Of a stretch of DNA of 64,000 nucleotides, positions 7,773 through 17,563 are shown piece after piece. The position numbers and the translations under genes were made by a program. Under the pieces are notes generated by a model. That model was given only the letters and a program-made list of their open reading frames with translations, had not been told where the DNA came from and did no database searches. Position 1 is the first letter of the stretch; the number at the start of each line of letters is the position of its first letter. The stretch is from NCBI GenBank assembly GCA_043743785.1, contig JAYTVW010000027.1:1-64000 (forward strand), given 5' to 3'. Source of the stretch: JAQTNA01 sp043743785 (lineage in GTDB: Bacteria; Pseudomonadota; Gammaproteobacteria; Burkholderiales; Rhodocyclaceae).

Positions 7773-8759
7773 ATGTCTGAACTACTCGACACCTTGTCGT
7801 ACTCCCCTCTCAACCAATCCATTACCCGAGATGGCAAGACCGTTCGTGTCGAAATCTACAAGGGCGACGCCGACGAGGGCTGGCTGTTGGAGGTGGTCGA
7901 TCAGCACGGAAATTCCACCGTCTGGCAGGAGTTTTTCGCCAACGATCAACTAGCCCTGAACGAATTACAGAGGACTATCGACGAAGAGGGCATTGATTCG
8001 CTAATAGGAGAGCCATCCGAGGCGCACCAAGAGGAAGCGGACCAGTCACTGTCGGAATCTGACCTCGAAGAGCTGGATGTATTTCTGGCCGATGAAACGA
8101 TTCAGGAAACGTCGATGGACGTTTCCACCTTGGACGGCTTCCTGACCGCCATCGCCATCGGCCCTCGCGTAGTGCGCCTTTCAGAATGGCTGCCACTGGT
8201 TTGGGACATGGATGGTGGTCAAGCTGAACCGGAGTTTTCAAGTGAGGCTGAGGCCAGCCACATTTTTTCGCTCCTCATGCGGCACTACAACAGCATCGTG
8301 GAGACCTTCAATACCGATCCTACCGCGTTTGAGCCAATATTTTGGCGAAGCGACTTGTGGGGTGCATCGGAGTGGTGCGAAGGATTCATCACCGGCTTTC
8401 AGTTCGCGGATGAGGATTGGGGAGGCATTGCCAGGGAGAAACCGACGTGGCTTGATCCATTCATAAAGCTCGGTACGAACGATGTCGTTGAAAACGATTT
8501 GAGTGCGGAAGTGGCTGAGAAATGCATGAATGAAGTTAAGCCTTTCGTCTTAAAACTTCATGCCTACTGGCAAGCCGAACTCAATAAACAAAAATCAGTT
8601 TCTGGCGTAAGCAATTTCTTCGGTGGCGGCACAACACAGACGCCGCAAGTAGTTCGGGGAGGCCCGAAGATTGGCCGGAATGATCCCTGCCTTTGCGGAA
8701 GCGGTCTGAAATTCAAGAAGTGCTGCGGAGCTAACGATACGTCACCCACGCTGCACTGA
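7773..8759 (+). CDS. YecA/UPF0149-family protein with SEC-C zinc motif
   Basis: The 328-residue protein has three parts. An N-terminal region (1-90) has YKGDADEGWLLEVVDQHGNSTVWQ, reminiscent of small substrate-recognition beta domains. A central UPF0149/YecA helical domain carries the motif STLDGFLTAIAIGP and later SEWCEGFITGFQ. The C-terminal SEC-C zinc finger is KIGRNDPCLCGSGLKFKKCC. SEC-C motifs bind zinc and often mediate contact with ribosomes or SecA/SecB. The start at 7773 was chosen because MSELLDTL begins the conserved part; an in-frame ATG upstream is possible. Its relation to neighbouring TA genes is unclear. Confidence 0.85.
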   Translation: MSELLDTLSYSPLNQSITRDGKTVRVEIYKGDADEGWLLEVVDQHGNSTVWQEFFANDQLALNELQRTIDEEGIDSLIGEPSEAHQEEADQSLSESDLEELDVFLADETIQETSMDVSTLDGFLTAIAIGPRVVRLSEWLPLVWDMDGGQAEPEFSSEAEASHIFSLLMRHYNSIVETFNTDPTAFEPIFWRSDLWGASEWCEGFITGFQFADEDWGGIAREKPTWLDPFIKLGTNDVVENDLSAEVAEKCMNEVKPFVLKLHAYWQAELNKQKSVSGVSNFFGGGTTQTPQVVRGGPKIGRNDPCLCGSGLKFKKCCGANDTSPTLH

Positions 8760-8946
8760 CGCAAGTGTGGCGCCAAAGTGAGGGCCAGTGGCTTGCATAT
8801 AGCCTGCTCCTCGATTATCTGTAGCAGTCGGCTCATGCTGACTTCGTCAAAACCAAGCACGCCAAGACATTACTAAATAAAAGTGTGTTAACTGCGAGCG
8901 TGTAATACGTCAGCTAGTGATAAATTGGTTTATAGCGAGTCAACCT

Positions 8947-9576
8947 TCATAAGCTGAGGCTCCCATCGGTTTGTCGTGTGATATTGCGTAATTCGTGGCG
9001 CCAAAAATCGGCAATGGTGCGCACGCTTTCCGCTGACTCCGGGAGCAATCCAGTGCCGTAACGTGAGTTATAACGTTCCGTGAAGTCTTTTGCTATTTGA
9101 TAGCAGAGTCTTTCAGCCTGGTTTGGCATGAGTACGCAGTTGATGGCGTTCTCGATGATTATCGCTTCGGTACTGCTTACGCACCTTACCGTTCCCCATG
9201 GGATTTTCCGGTACACATCTTGGGCTTGCTTGAGCGAATTGTAGGAAAGCTGGAGTGGCAACGTATTAGAACGCCCTGACGGGTTTTCAGGGTCAAAGAA
9301 TGCGCGCAATGAAGCCATGGCTTCTTCTGCGGCTTTAAAGATTACCGTCCATTCTTCGTATTCACCAATCTCGGCTTCTGTACGTTGCCGCATCTTGCAA
9401 AGCGATGTTTCAGCCACGTGCAAGGCGAACCTATTCGACACGGCCGAATCTGAACACAGTCGCTTGATTATGGTGAGGCGAGTTACGGGGAAAGTGTTCC
9501 CTGATTGAAGCTCGTCTGCTATTTGACCCAGTTTGCGGATAGCGGCCTTCAAAACGTCAGAGTATTTTTGCCCCAT
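8947..9576 (-). CDS. Hypothetical protein, last gene of the defence-like operon
   Basis: This 209-residue protein is mostly helical and charged, with no signal peptide and no motif I can assign. It starts 17 bases after the deoxyribosyltransferase stop on the same strand, so it is probably the last cistron of the minus-strand operon beginning at 22706. Two Cys residues at NCVL and RLCYQ are not arranged as a metal site. Its role is unknown. Association with the operon is inferred from spacing only. Confidence 0.7.
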   Translation of the reverse strand: MGQKYSDVLKAAIRKLGQIADELQSGNTFPVTRLTIIKRLCSDSAVSNRFALHVAETSLCKMRQRTEAEIGEYEEWTVIFKAAEEAMASLRAFFDPENPSGRSNTLPLQLSYNSLKQAQDVYRKIPWGTVRCVSSTEAIIIENAINCVLMPNQAERLCYQIAKDFTERYNSRYGTGLLPESAESVRTIADFWRHELRNITRQTDGSLSL

Positions 9577-9593
9577 GAGATAACCTGCTGAAC

Positions 9594-10064
9594 CTACACC
9601 GTTGCCAAGATCAGTGCGTCCAATGCCTCAGGCAGGCCCCCGGTGACGATCTGCACAGGTACAGCCAGCATCAAGTTCAACGGCAGGCCGAAGTTTTCCA
9701 CCTTCAGACCATCCCCGCAGAGGTAGTGGCCGCCACGCTGTCGCACCGCCACGCGGTCTACAAGGGGTGCTTGGTCGTCGATGTAGCCAATCACTGGCTT
9801 GCCCAGCGCCAGTGCCATACCGACCTCTACGCAGGTGCCAGAGTCAGGCTCGTGTCCCCGAAAAGGATTGAGGTTGGCGGCGACGGCATCAGCGGTCGAC
9901 AGTAGTTGCAAATTCGCCTTGTGAATACCTGCCGCCGTCGTCTCGGTGCTGTCACTTGGCAGCAGAGCCACCAACCCTCGTTCAGCGCACAAGGTGCGGC
10001 ATGACGCGGCCCAGGCGGTGACATCCATGCGGAAGACATCCGGTCCTGCCAGATAGACCTTCAT
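9594..10064 (-). CDS. Nucleoside 2-deoxyribosyltransferase-like protein
   Basis: The 156-residue product matches the nucleoside 2-deoxyribosyltransferase family. It begins MKVYLAGPDVF (strand 1 and phosphate/sugar loop), has DAVAANLNPFRGHEPDSGTCVEVGMALALGKPVIGY (the conserved Asp and catalytic Glu region), and ends in a short helix. Family members swap bases on deoxynucleosides or hydrolyse nucleotide N-glycosidic bonds. It overlaps the IHF-like gene by four bases, so the two are translated together. In a defence setting it could act on nucleotides or a nucleotide signal; this is inference only. Confidence 0.88.
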   Translation of the reverse strand: MKVYLAGPDVFRMDVTAWAASCRTLCAERGLVALLPSDSTETTAAGIHKANLQLLSTADAVAANLNPFRGHEPDSGTCVEVGMALALGKPVIGYIDDQAPLVDRVAVRQRGGHYLCGDGLKVENFGLPLNLMLAVPVQIVTGGLPEALDALILATV

Positions 10065-10369
10065 GCGGCGTCCTGCAGTGCCGCCGCCGACGAGGGATCA
10101 ACGCGATCCCGCAATTCCTTCCCTGCCTTGAAATGCGGGGCGTACTTGGCTGGCACTGCCACAGCTTCCCCGGACTTGGGGTTGCGGCCAGTACGAGGCT
10201 GTCGGTAGTTGAGTGAGAAGCTGCCGAAGCCCCGAATTTCGATACGGTCATCCCGGGCAAGGGCATCAGACATAGCCCCCAGTATCTCTTTGACGGAAAT
10301 TTCGACATCGTCTGCAACGAGGGACGGGAAGCGGGGGCCGATTGCGGCGATGAGTTCGGAGCGGGTCAT
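10061..10369 (-). CDS. IHF-beta/HU-family DNA-bending protein
   Basis: The product of about 102 residues shows the whole HU/IHF fold. It has MTRSELIAAIGPRFPSL (helix 1), VEISVKEILGAMSDALARDDRIEIRGFGSFSLNYRQPRTGRNPKSGEAVAVPAKYAPHFKAGKELRDRV (body, beta arm with the RNPKTG-type tip and intercalating Pro). The GFGSF motif and arm are closest to IhfB. The start at 10369 (MTRSE) was chosen over an upstream ATG because it is the family start. It lies between the DUF499 gene and the overlapping deoxyribosyltransferase gene, which suggests a structural or regulatory role for the system rather than a housekeeping one. Confidence 0.9.
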   Translation of the reverse strand: MTRSELIAAIGPRFPSLVADDVEISVKEILGAMSDALARDDRIEIRGFGSFSLNYRQPRTGRNPKSGEAVAVPAKYAPHFKAGKELRDRVDPSSAAALQDAA

Positions 10370-10516
10370 AGGGGCGGCATTTTCCCCGATTCGGACCATG
10401 GCCGCCACCTCGGATCAGGCTCTGGCGTTTCGGAGTTACGGCACATTTCCGTCAGTAGCCCCTCTCAATATTTCAGCGGGATGCAGAGTCAAAAAGATGT
10501 TTGTAATGAGATGCGC

Positions 10517-13378
10517 TTACTCCTCAAAGCTTCCATTCTTGAACTTGAGTTGGTTGCAATTTTCCCGAACCGCACGTTGTACGCCGTCATCGAAACCGCT
10601 GTCTGATTCAGCCTCGATTTCCACCGTAATTTTGACCCGGACGTCGGATCGCTGAGAGAACAGCATGATCACTTCGTCTGCCACGTCGGAAAATTGCAAC
10701 TTTGAACGTACCGGGTCAAGTTCAACGGTGCCGAAAAAGACCTTCTTCTTGGCCGTTTTGGGTGGTTCTGGCGTGACGCCGGGTAGCTTTGGCGGGGTGA
10801 TACCCGGTGGCGTTGCGCCTGCTCCTGCGCCAGGTGAGGACGACGTACCAGCATTTCCTGCGGCTTGAGCCGCTGCGGCCCTACGCGCGGCTTCCTCGGT
10901 TTCCAATACCTGCTCGAATTGTGCCGCGGCTTTTGTTTCTACCAGCAGCAGGGAATCGTCGAGGATGATTGATGAGTTCTTGCCGAAATGGAATCCTTGA
11001 TACCTGTCGGCTTCGCGCCCATATGCGATGCCGAAGAAATCTCGCGAGTTGGCGCCAGCTGCGACAGCAAGGCGCAGAACGTCCGCGTCACGCAAGCGAG
11101 GCAGGTATAGGTAGGCACAGGTCTTGTGCCAGATATCCAAGGCACCGACTGCGGGCACGTCATCTTTCCAAAACCAGGACTTGAGCAGATTCGCCAAGTG
11201 GATCGGCGCCCATTCGCTAATCAGCCACTCGTTATCCTTCAAGACCTTCTCGATTTCCTGCATCCGGTTAACGGACGCCGGATTGATCTGTTGGTGCTCC
11301 CAAACGATGTCGGAAATACCCTTGCCAGGGCGTGCTTCCTGAACCGGCACCAGAAGCCACTTATATGACTCCCTGATCATGCGCTCCAGTGCGTCCTTGG
11401 CGTCTTCAAGGCTCTTGCTGGCTTGCTTACCCTGGAGCATGTCCAGATTCAGACGCCCCTCTTTGACGTCCGCAACAATAGACCCCCACGCCAGTACAGA
11501 GCGAACCTGATCTTTGAGGCGACTCACGCTGTCGGAGTCCGCAGCCATAAAGACGAGCCGATTCTGCTTCTGGCGCGGCTGGTCGCCACGGTTTTTCAAA
11601 ATCTCGGTTGCGCGGTCAATGGCGGATGTGGCCGTGGAGGTTTGCCCTGTCCGGCTGAAGGGCGCATCGGGCGATAGGATCACCAGCCGCAAAGACCAAT
11701 CGTCCGGTATGTCTGCACTGCCTGTGAAAACATGGACGCCACCGAAAACCCCCGGAGCGAAACGCAGTTTGTCGCGGATCAGCGGGAAGACATCTTCCTT
11801 ATCGTTGAAACGCCGCTTGCGGTCTTCCATTTCCCGGCGCAGGTTGGGACGGGTGTCGAACCAATAGCGATTGTTGGCGCTGTTCAGGTATTGCAGGCGG
11901 TCAACGATGGCTCGAACGCCATCTTTATAGTGCCCAATTACTTGCCCCGGCTGCGAGCAGCCGAGCATAAGGCGCTCAAGTTCTAGCCCCCGATGATGCT
12001 TGGCGCCACCGACATTTCCGGCGTCAGGTGCGCTGCCAAGGAAAATGGTTCGGGCAAGGCGCCTGCACGCATGGATAGTCCCGAACAGAGGCCGTGTCGT
12101 ATCGAGTTCGGTCGTGACAGCACGCTCGCCGTCGATATCCTTTTCCAGAACCGGGTCCCACCCCTGCGACAGGTAGTAGATGGCATCATTACGCGCTTCT
12201 GCATCGTAGAGCGGGAGGCTGGCAGGCTGGATCAGGAGGTCGTTATTGTTGTCTTTCCACAGGCGGTGGATGACCTTTGCCATCAATTTCAGCACGCCGC
12301 GCGTACGCTGGAAGCTGTCCAGTGACGACCAGTCCTCGTAGAGGCGGTCAAAGACTTCCGGGTGGATCGGGTATGCGTGTTTCAGGCGCTCGAAGTAGTG
12401 GCTGTCACGGGTTTCGGGCGGGAAGTCACCGTTATTTGCAGCGTACATGTCGGCGTAGGCTCGGCACACTTCTTCTGCGGCCAGCTGGTCGGTGATCTCA
12501 GTGAAGAGGCGGCGGCGAACGATCTCGAACGCCTCCTCCGTTGCCACCGGTTTCCACAGCGCCTGCACGCGACCGAAATAATGGGAGAGCGAGGCGAGGG
12601 CGTTGATCCCCTTTTGGCTTCCGGCTTCCTTATCCGATTCAGGCAAGGAAGCGAGCAGAACCGCGTTGGGTACTGCCTTCAGCCCTTCGGTTAGTGCCTG
12701 GATGAACGTGAGGTTGGAATCGTAGGTGCCCCCGGTGAATTTTTTGCCATCTTCGAACTGGCGAATGTAGGCCACCAATTCGTCGATCAGGATCACGCAG
12801 GGTGCATGATCAGCCAGTAGCTGTGCGAGCACTTCCTTGCCGGGGGATGTACCGGACTGGTCGGCATCTTTGACCTGAGCATAGGCTGCATCGCCACCCA
12901 ACTGCCACGCTAGTTCACCCCAAATGGTGTTCACGCTGATTGCGCCGTGCTTTTGCGGCTGATTGGGTGAGAGGCGGATGCCATCAAGTACAGCGATGCG
13001 AGCCTTGGGTAGTTCTGTGATTCCGGCTGCGTCGAGAATGGGAGGGATGCCCTGCAACTGGCTGGCAGGCAGTTCGCCCTTGGCAAGGTGATACACCGCC
13101 AGCATGGTGTGAGTCTTGCCGCCACCGAAGGCTGTCTGCAACTGTATGACCGGATCGCCACCGCGCCCGGCCAGCCGCTTGACCACGGAGTCCAGCAGCA
13201 AGCGCATGCCTTCCGTGATGAAGGTGCGCTTGAAAAAGAGGGCAGGGTTCTGGTACTCGTCAGTGGCTGTGCCAGCATGAACGCGTGAAATGTCGGCGGC
13301 AAACTCCGCCTGCTGGAAGGTGCCGCGCAGGACATCTTCATGAGGAATAGCGATTTCACGCCAAGGCTTCAAAGCCAT
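10517..13378 (-). CDS. DUF499-domain ATPase
   Basis: This 953-residue protein is a large P-loop ATPase of the DUF499 family. It begins LKPWREIAIPHEDVLRG, the family's usual N-terminus. Walker A is QTAFGGGKTHTML (about residue 80) and Walker B is CVILIDELVAYIRQF (about 200), followed by an ATPase core. The C-terminal third has a proline/glycine/alanine-rich linker (about 820-870) and a small terminal beta domain. DUF499 proteins co-occur with DUF1156 methylases and SNF2-type helicases in DISARM-related clusters. Here it starts 216 bases after the methylase gene on the same strand. It probably couples ATP hydrolysis to recognition or handling of invading DNA. Confidence 0.92.
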   Translation of the reverse strand: MALKPWREIAIPHEDVLRGTFQQAEFAADISRVHAGTATDEYQNPALFFKRTFITEGMRLLLDSVVKRLAGRGGDPVIQLQTAFGGGKTHTMLAVYHLAKGELPASQLQGIPPILDAAGITELPKARIAVLDGIRLSPNQPQKHGAISVNTIWGELAWQLGGDAAYAQVKDADQSGTSPGKEVLAQLLADHAPCVILIDELVAYIRQFEDGKKFTGGTYDSNLTFIQALTEGLKAVPNAVLLASLPESDKEAGSQKGINALASLSHYFGRVQALWKPVATEEAFEIVRRRLFTEITDQLAAEEVCRAYADMYAANNGDFPPETRDSHYFERLKHAYPIHPEVFDRLYEDWSSLDSFQRTRGVLKLMAKVIHRLWKDNNNDLLIQPASLPLYDAEARNDAIYYLSQGWDPVLEKDIDGERAVTTELDTTRPLFGTIHACRRLARTIFLGSAPDAGNVGGAKHHRGLELERLMLGCSQPGQVIGHYKDGVRAIVDRLQYLNSANNRYWFDTRPNLRREMEDRKRRFNDKEDVFPLIRDKLRFAPGVFGGVHVFTGSADIPDDWSLRLVILSPDAPFSRTGQTSTATSAIDRATEILKNRGDQPRQKQNRLVFMAADSDSVSRLKDQVRSVLAWGSIVADVKEGRLNLDMLQGKQASKSLEDAKDALERMIRESYKWLLVPVQEARPGKGISDIVWEHQQINPASVNRMQEIEKVLKDNEWLISEWAPIHLANLLKSWFWKDDVPAVGALDIWHKTCAYLYLPRLRDADVLRLAVAAGANSRDFFGIAYGREADRYQGFHFGKNSSIILDDSLLLVETKAAAQFEQVLETEEAARRAAAAQAAGNAGTSSSPGAGAGATPPGITPPKLPGVTPEPPKTAKKKVFFGTVELDPVRSKLQFSDVADEVIMLFSQRSDVRVKITVEIEAESDSGFDDGVQRAVRENCNQLKFKNGSFEE

Positions 13379-13594
13379 TATTTTTCTCCCTTGCTATCCG
13401 CTTCATGCGGTTCTTCGTCTGACATGGCATGAGGCAACTTCCCTGCCATCGTGCGTTTCAAATTTTGCCGACACCGTTGGCAAAATAACCTCGCCAAACT
13501 TTTTTCAAGTCACGTGCGACACATCGCACCGAGCCATCGGCGCGATGTACTAGTACAGCACGGAATCCGTGGGCGTTACTTCACGGATTTCGTG

Positions 13595-16459
13595 TCAAAT
13601 ATCCAGTTTCACCTGCGCGCCCACATGTCCGGCTTCGCGAGACGCAGCCTCGATGCCCAACCAAGACGTGATCAGTTCGTTGTAGCCACGCGCTTCGTCT
13701 GTCCAGCCCTTGCGTTCGCACAGGGTATAGAGGCGATAAGCCAAGTTGCGAATAGGTTCGGCCCGTTCTGGCATGCGAGCGAGTAGGGCGCCTGCAGCGG
13801 ATTCGCCTTGGCTCTGTAGCGCACGGATCATTTGGTGCAGGGCCTCCCATACTGGCGTCCGGTTGTCTGTTTCTGGATTCCAGTCAGCGGGGTATTCGGT
13901 TGGCTTCAATAGTCGAACTTTGCCGCTGCCAGCTTCTACTACGCCTGCATCCCGAACGCCATCGACGCTGGTGCCCTTGGCACGAGCGAGAACGTCAGCT
14001 TGCCCGAACTCTCCTGCGGCCCAACTGTATTCGTCGAACCAACTCAGGCAAAATTGTGTGTCAGCATCGAAGTCGTCGGCACCTTCGGTCAACATCTTGT
14101 TGATGACCATGAGGGCCGAATGGACGGTCATGGGGCTGCCATCGGCTTCGAGGACGGCTGAATACTTGGAGAAGATCGCCATTCCGGGGCCGATGACGCA
14201 TTGCGCCAGATCGACCGGCGCAACAGGTGAAATTCCCTCTGCACCGCCGATCATGACCTCCACGGCATCGCGCAACTCATCCTTCAGTTCGCGCAGGAAC
14301 TCTCGTCTGGAAACTGCTGGTGCATCGGATGAACGTTGGCGGCAGACAAGGACGATACTTGACGCCAGAGCGTTAGTGCCTGATCCAATCATACGATTGG
14401 ATAGTTCCGTGCGCATTGGCCATGTTCCATTGATGGCAAATCCCGCACGTAGAACAGCCTCAAGAAATGTTTCCCAACCAGTATTACCTGTGCCGACATC
14501 AGTGGTGTCAGATTGCTTGAAGGCGTAGTAAATGGTGGTCGGGAATGCTGGATGTACTTGGTCGGCAAGCCGGTGCATAGCCGCGGTCATGCCGTCGAGA
14601 AAGAATGCCTCAGCTTTCTGCTTGCTTCCGTGGCGGTAAAGTGTGGCTACTAGCTCTTCTGCCTTTGGGACGGCCATGGTAGCGAACAGTTCTGGATATA
14701 CATCCCGCAAGGCCCGACGTAACCATACATAAAAAAAGTCGGACAAATCCGCGTAGGCAATGTTGTCGTAGTAGGGGGGGTCGGTGGAAACAAGTTTGTT
14801 CTTACTCACATCCTGCCTTTGAGCATCTTGCTGACTGACTTCGCCTCGATTCAATGCTGGTAGTAAGGCGATAGATTTCGCTGCCCATTCAATATTGTTC
14901 ATCCAGTTTCCGCTGGACGTGGAAAAGGGGTTTCCTTCCGCAAAATCCCAAGTCATTTGAATTGATTGACGTGCGAAGGTATTTCTTAAAGCTTCCATTT
15001 TAGGACTGTTGTCCCATGAACATATAGTGGAGCCTCTATCTACAGACCGACTTAATGCGAAGGACATGTAAACAGAAATAGCTTCTGCATATGCAGTGGC
15101 CCCCATTCCACCTGACTTGAGATAAACGCCATCGTCAGCCATTCCAAATCTAATTGCATCTTCTCGCGCCTTTTTACGAGTTTCTTTCATTAAATCTGAA
15201 AAAGTAGTTAGAGTCACGAGTTGCCGTTGGGTAAACAGATCGCCCCAATCGGTTAAGCCATAAGGAACACATGTTCCGCCTGTTAGCCGTGCTGGAACCT
15301 CTCCATTTGGCTTCCATTCGGCATGTAGTTGTTTGGCAATAGTTTCCGCTTCTGCTGTTGGTGCAAGGTATACTCGCCCTCGAAAACCCTCTGCCACAAT
15401 GGCAAGGAGTCGAGCACCCATACGTTTAGCTTTTCCTTCTGCTTTAATGTAATCACCACTGATCGGTGTTCCAGAAATAAGACAATAAAAATTCGACCCG
15501 CGGCCAGCTGCTTTCGTACCCTCTTTGTTGCTTTCTGGAGGTTTTCCCCTGCGTACCTCAAAGCGATAGCTGTCGCCCTCAATCACTGGCGTTATATAGG
15601 ATTCATTGCTAACCTTGCTTGACAGAACGTATGTTGAAACAAGGGGCACGTCAACGTGAGAATATGCGGGGTTTGGGCTTTTGACAGTACGTGCCCATAA
15701 CCACGCTATCACTGTCGCGTCTGATCCACCATTCTCCATTGGTAGTTTGACTTTGGGGTACAAATGTCCAACGCGCTTGAAAGCTTCCTCTCTCATCCAT
15801 GCGCCATAGCGGCGAACATCCTCCGCTAGTCCATTGGCGCCTTTCCAGTCCTGAGCTATTTTTGCTTGTTTCTCGCTTTCAGGAATCGGGCCAACTGGAG
15901 CACGTCCTGAAAAGCGAGGAGGAATTTCAATCATCGCTTTGTTGATGAGTACCGCAACAGGGTTTAAGTCTGAGGCATAGCTCTCTAAGCCCAAGCGTTG
16001 GGCTTCCAAAGGAATTGCACCACCACCTGCAAACGGATCGTGAAAAGCTGGCAACTTTTCCGGATTGAAGAGTTCAGCAGCTTGCGGATGGTTACGGTTA
16101 AGTTCGCAAGTCTCGCGCCAACTTTTCCGGATTTCTTCACGAGCCTCGGACATCACCGCTTCGTTATTGGTGTTCTCCCACAGCACTAGTTTTCGAATGA
16201 TGCCAAACAGCCGATCTCGTTCTATCTGCGCTTTTTCCTTGTTCACCCCACGCCCAAGGTGGCGTTCGAAACCGGGGTCGTTGACCATTTGGGCAAAGAT
16301 AACCGCGCGTGCCGCTGCCAGAGGGCGTCGTGCCCACCACAGGTGCAGCGTCGACGGATGCCCGTGGCGGATGGATTTCTCACGAGCGCATGCAGTATTG
16401 ATGTCGTCCAGCGGCAGAGCAACTTCGATGAGTTTTTTAGGGGTCTTAATTGGTGTCAT
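13595..16459 (-). CDS. DUF1156-containing adenine-specific DNA methylase
   Basis: The 954-residue product starts with the DUF1156 signature (LIEVALPLDDINTACAREKS and GHPSTLHLWWARRPLAAARAV). Methylase motif I follows as FHDPFAGGGAIPLEAQRLGL (SAM binding, about residue 140), and motif IV is LVSTDPPYYDNIAYADLSDF (about 550), the DPPY of N6-adenine methylases. The protein would mark host DNA so that partner ATPase and helicase can discriminate invaders. It lies between the HEPN/zinc-ribbon gene (51 bases upstream) and the DUF499 gene. No target site can be predicted. Confidence 0.94.
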   Translation of the reverse strand: MTPIKTPKKLIEVALPLDDINTACAREKSIRHGHPSTLHLWWARRPLAAARAVIFAQMVNDPGFERHLGRGVNKEKAQIERDRLFGIIRKLVLWENTNNEAVMSEAREEIRKSWRETCELNRNHPQAAELFNPEKLPAFHDPFAGGGAIPLEAQRLGLESYASDLNPVAVLINKAMIEIPPRFSGRAPVGPIPESEKQAKIAQDWKGANGLAEDVRRYGAWMREEAFKRVGHLYPKVKLPMENGGSDATVIAWLWARTVKSPNPAYSHVDVPLVSTYVLSSKVSNESYITPVIEGDSYRFEVRRGKPPESNKEGTKAAGRGSNFYCLISGTPISGDYIKAEGKAKRMGARLLAIVAEGFRGRVYLAPTAEAETIAKQLHAEWKPNGEVPARLTGGTCVPYGLTDWGDLFTQRQLVTLTTFSDLMKETRKKAREDAIRFGMADDGVYLKSGGMGATAYAEAISVYMSFALSRSVDRGSTICSWDNSPKMEALRNTFARQSIQMTWDFAEGNPFSTSSGNWMNNIEWAAKSIALLPALNRGEVSQQDAQRQDVSKNKLVSTDPPYYDNIAYADLSDFFYVWLRRALRDVYPELFATMAVPKAEELVATLYRHGSKQKAEAFFLDGMTAAMHRLADQVHPAFPTTIYYAFKQSDTTDVGTGNTGWETFLEAVLRAGFAINGTWPMRTELSNRMIGSGTNALASSIVLVCRQRSSDAPAVSRREFLRELKDELRDAVEVMIGGAEGISPVAPVDLAQCVIGPGMAIFSKYSAVLEADGSPMTVHSALMVINKMLTEGADDFDADTQFCLSWFDEYSWAAGEFGQADVLARAKGTSVDGVRDAGVVEAGSGKVRLLKPTEYPADWNPETDNRTPVWEALHQMIRALQSQGESAAGALLARMPERAEPIRNLAYRLYTLCERKGWTDEARGYNELITSWLGIEAASREAGHVGAQVKLDI

Positions 16460-16510
16460 TGTGTTTTAAACTAGGTGGCACTAAATAACGGATGCGCTAC
16501 TTTTTGTTTA

Positions 16511-17563
16511 TTAGTCATCTTTGTGCCATCCAGTGTGCCCTTCGCAGTGATTACATCCTGTGACATAGCTATGTTCCATGTCACCTGTATTGGGTTCGTT
16601 GCACCATTCGCAACACTCTATGTGATCGAAAATTCCAAAACAGTTTGTACAGAAATAGATACCACTTCGATTGATAACTGTTTGGTAGCCGTCGCACTGG
16701 TCACAACTCGCAGGTTCTAGGCTATCGTCCCCATTTTGCGCCGCGAAATGTGCTGCTCCATGATCAGCTAACGCTTCACCGATGTCGTCCGGTTCTATTA
16801 TTTTGTTACAATGCTCACATGTGCCATAACCTTCATTTGCTATTGTTATTGTTTTCTCGCATTGAGGGCATTCAATTTGCACTTGCGTTTCTATGTGGTC
16901 GCAGACTTTGCACTTGACGATTGCTATGTGGTCGTCAATTGGGTCAGGGATGGCAGATTTGAATCCACAAGAGTTGCATGTTCTTGGTGGGTTATCTGAA
17001 TTTCGAAACACATCTAGTTCTTTGTTTAACGCCTTGTATTTGGCGCTTAGATATTGGCGATGTTCCTTCATTGAATGATCAGCCCGGGAAATCTTTGTTT
17101 CGAAGTCCCCGAAATGGTCATTCCATCTACAAAGTAGTCGATGAAGTTGAAACCAAGATCGGCAATGCTCCGCAACAATTGTCTCCCTCGCTCTTTCGTC
17201 GCCTTCAATATCGGCATGAAAGAAATGGATAATCTTGTTTCGGTGGTTTGCCAGTTCTCTAAAGCTGCTGAAGGCTTCGTTAGGTATTTCTTCATGTGCA
17301 ATAGCAGAAAGTCTGCTCCTTGCTTCTGCGAGGGTGACGGATTCAAAATTCCCGACGATAAATTTTGATAAATCGGCTTGGTCAGGTTTTGATACTATAA
17401 GTGACCAATGTTCCTGCATTAGTCGCGCTTTAATGAACATTTCAACGGCTGCGCAGAAATGAATAACAGAGTATTTTGGGGAGTTGCCAAAGTCTGCAAT
17501 CCCGCGTTCAAGGAAGTCGAAAGCATTTTGAACCAAAGATTTAAATATTGCTTGTTGGTTCAT
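16511..17563 (-). CDS. HEPN-like protein with multiple zinc ribbons
   Basis: This 350-residue protein has an N-terminal helical domain with the segment ELANHRNKIIHFF, an R-N-x3-H arrangement (RX4H) matching the catalytic motif of HEPN ribonucleases. After a charged linker (about 175-200) come four pairs of CxxC knuckles: CNSCG/CKVCD, CPQCEK/CEHCNK, CDQCDG/CTNCFG and CEWCNE/CNHCEG. These are zinc ribbons likely to bind nucleic acid or protein. The start at 17563 overlaps the helicase stop by four bases (ATGA), so the two are translationally coupled. A longer ORF begins at 17605 but lies inside the helicase gene. A toxic RNase effector role is inference. Confidence 0.72.
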   Translation of the reverse strand: MNQQAIFKSLVQNAFDFLERGIADFGNSPKYSVIHFCAAVEMFIKARLMQEHWSLIVSKPDQADLSKFIVGNFESVTLAEARSRLSAIAHEEIPNEAFSSFRELANHRNKIIHFFHADIEGDERARETIVAEHCRSWFQLHRLLCRWNDHFGDFETKISRADHSMKEHRQYLSAKYKALNKELDVFRNSDNPPRTCNSCGFKSAIPDPIDDHIAIVKCKVCDHIETQVQIECPQCEKTITIANEGYGTCEHCNKIIEPDDIGEALADHGAAHFAAQNGDDSLEPASCDQCDGYQTVINRSGIYFCTNCFGIFDHIECCEWCNEPNTGDMEHSYVTGCNHCEGHTGWHKDD

